Part shown: one piece after another, positions 63,401 through 64,000 of the stretch | Layout of the letters: every line of letters starts with the position of its first letter | How positions within the stretch are numbered: the stretch's first letter is position 1 | Assembly (NCBI RefSeq): GCF_000970025.1 | Contig: NZ_CP009528.1 | Coordinates: 2,591,168-2,655,167, forward strand | DNA from: Methanosarcina barkeri MS | GTDB lineage: Archaea; Halobacteriota; Methanosarcinia; Methanosarcinales; Methanosarcinaceae | Direction of reading: 5' to 3' | DNA: 64,000 bases | Made by a program: the position numbers and the translations under genes | Notes under the pieces: model-generated | What the model saw: the letters and a program-made list of their open reading frames with translations, nothing else | Told to the model about the DNA's origin: nothing | The model's database searches: none

Positions 63401-64000
63401 ATGCTTACACGTGAAGAGATCCTTGAAATTTATGAAGCTGGTCCTGAAGCAGTTATTTCTGTCATCCAGAGACTTGAGTCTATCATAGAGAAACAAGATT
63501 CTCGGATTGCTGAACTTGAAGAACGTGTAAGGGTTTTAGAGTCTCGTTTGAATCAAAACAGCCAAAATAGCAGTAAACCTCCTTCTACTGATGTTTTTTG
63601 TAACGAAAAACCTAAACCTAAGGGTCTCCGCAAGAGTAGCGGCAAAAAAGTTGGTGGCCAAAAAGGTCATCCTGGAAAGACTCTTGAAATGGTTGAAAAT
63701 CCTGATTAGATCATATGCCATTCTCCTGACTGCTGCGAAAATTGTGGTCATCATCTTGAAAATACTGAAGTTCAGGATTATGAACGCAGACAAGAAATTG
63801 AAATTCCTCCTGTGCAAATCATATATACTGAACATCGTTGTGAAATCAAGAAGTGTCCTCACTGCGGGAAAGTTAACAAAGGTTCTTTTCCAGAGTCTAT
63901 AAAATTCCCGATTCAATATGGGCCTCGTCTTTTAGCCTCGATGCTGTATTTGAGGAACTATCAATTGCTTCCATATGAAAGGACTTGTGATTTAGTAGAG
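63401..64000 (+). CDS. IS66-type transposase with one in-frame TAG (continues beyond window)
   Basis: The frame starts at ATG 63401 with a coiled-coil N-terminus (RIAELEERVRVLESRLNQN), then NSSKPPSTD and GKKVGGQKGHPG, the basic IS66 start. TAG at 63707-63709 interrupts it. The same frame goes on without a break: CHSPDCCENCGHHLENTEVQ, the zinc-finger cysteines (CENCG, CPHCG), then QYGPRLLASMLYLRNYQLLPYERTCDL to the window end, all matching IS66. So only this TAG separates the two parts. In Methanosarcina UAG can be read as pyrrolysine, so the gene may still be whole; otherwise it is a pseudogene. Confidence 0.85.

Overview
The window reads as chromosome of a Methanosarcina-like methanogenic archaeon. 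The best markers are the chromosomal protein MC1 (27621-27914), a pyruvoyl-dependent arginine decarboxylase (26285-26830), a corrinoid uptake/salvage locus with the archaeal enzyme CbiZ, PGF-CTERM surface anchors, many AT-rich intergenic regions, and a dense population of IS remnants and small inverted-repeat elements. No rRNA, tRNA or CRISPR array was seen.

Layout. 1-4.1 kb: the 3' part of a TPR protein gene and a Ca2+-type P-ATPase. 4.4-11.3 kb: a mobile-element zone with two decayed copies of one IS1-like element, an intact IS4-type insertion with 18-bp ends and a 10-bp target duplication, several MITE-like elements, and between them a secreted trypsin-fold protease beside a paralogue that keeps only its prodomain. 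11.3-17.3 kb: NudC-like Nudix hydrolase, envelope proteins, a zinc phospholipase C-like exoenzyme, and a TetR regulator with a flavodoxin-ferredoxin gene. 17.9-21.3 kb: an isolated AT-rich gene ending in a PRTase-CE-like conflict-type domain, then a chloramphenicol-acetyltransferase-like gene. 21.7-27.9 kb: two HyuA-type ATPase-fold paralogues, pdaD, a small unknown and MC1. 28.1-34.5 kb: btuC-btuD-cbiZ and a PKD/PGF-CTERM substrate-binding protein, with tandem repeats between genes.

34.5-41.5 kb is gene-poor: MITE-like repeats, a broken chaB, a transposase fragment, an HD-fold (p)ppGpp-hydrolase-like gene, an Mrr-like nuclease divergent from a methyltransferase. 41.5-46.2 kb: a HEAT-repeat tail-anchored protein built on a 216-bp DNA super-repeat, a fragment resembling the end of cas1, and pepF. 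46.5-52.2 kb is an osmotic/ion module: MscS with DUF432, CorA, an MscS-like TM-helix protein and a second MscS. 52.4-56.3 kb is an iorA-iorB-paaK operon for aryl pyruvate/aryl acid metabolism. 57-59.4 kb: small genes and a transposase fragment. 59.5-63.3 kb: a tightly coupled cluster (UbiA/DPPR-synthase-like prenyltransferase, PHP phosphoesterase, small EamA/SMR-like flippase, GT-C-like membrane protein) that looks like a lipid-linked pentose pathway. The window ends inside an IS66-type transposase whose frame is interrupted by one TAG codon, of interest in a genus that can decode UAG as pyrrolysine.

Most novel candidates: the lipid-pentose cluster, the PRTase-CE-like protein with an unrecognised 550-residue N-terminus, the prodomain-only protease paralogue, and a MITE whose precise removal restores the reading frame of an IS1-like transposase. 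All functional statements come from reading motifs; no database search was run.
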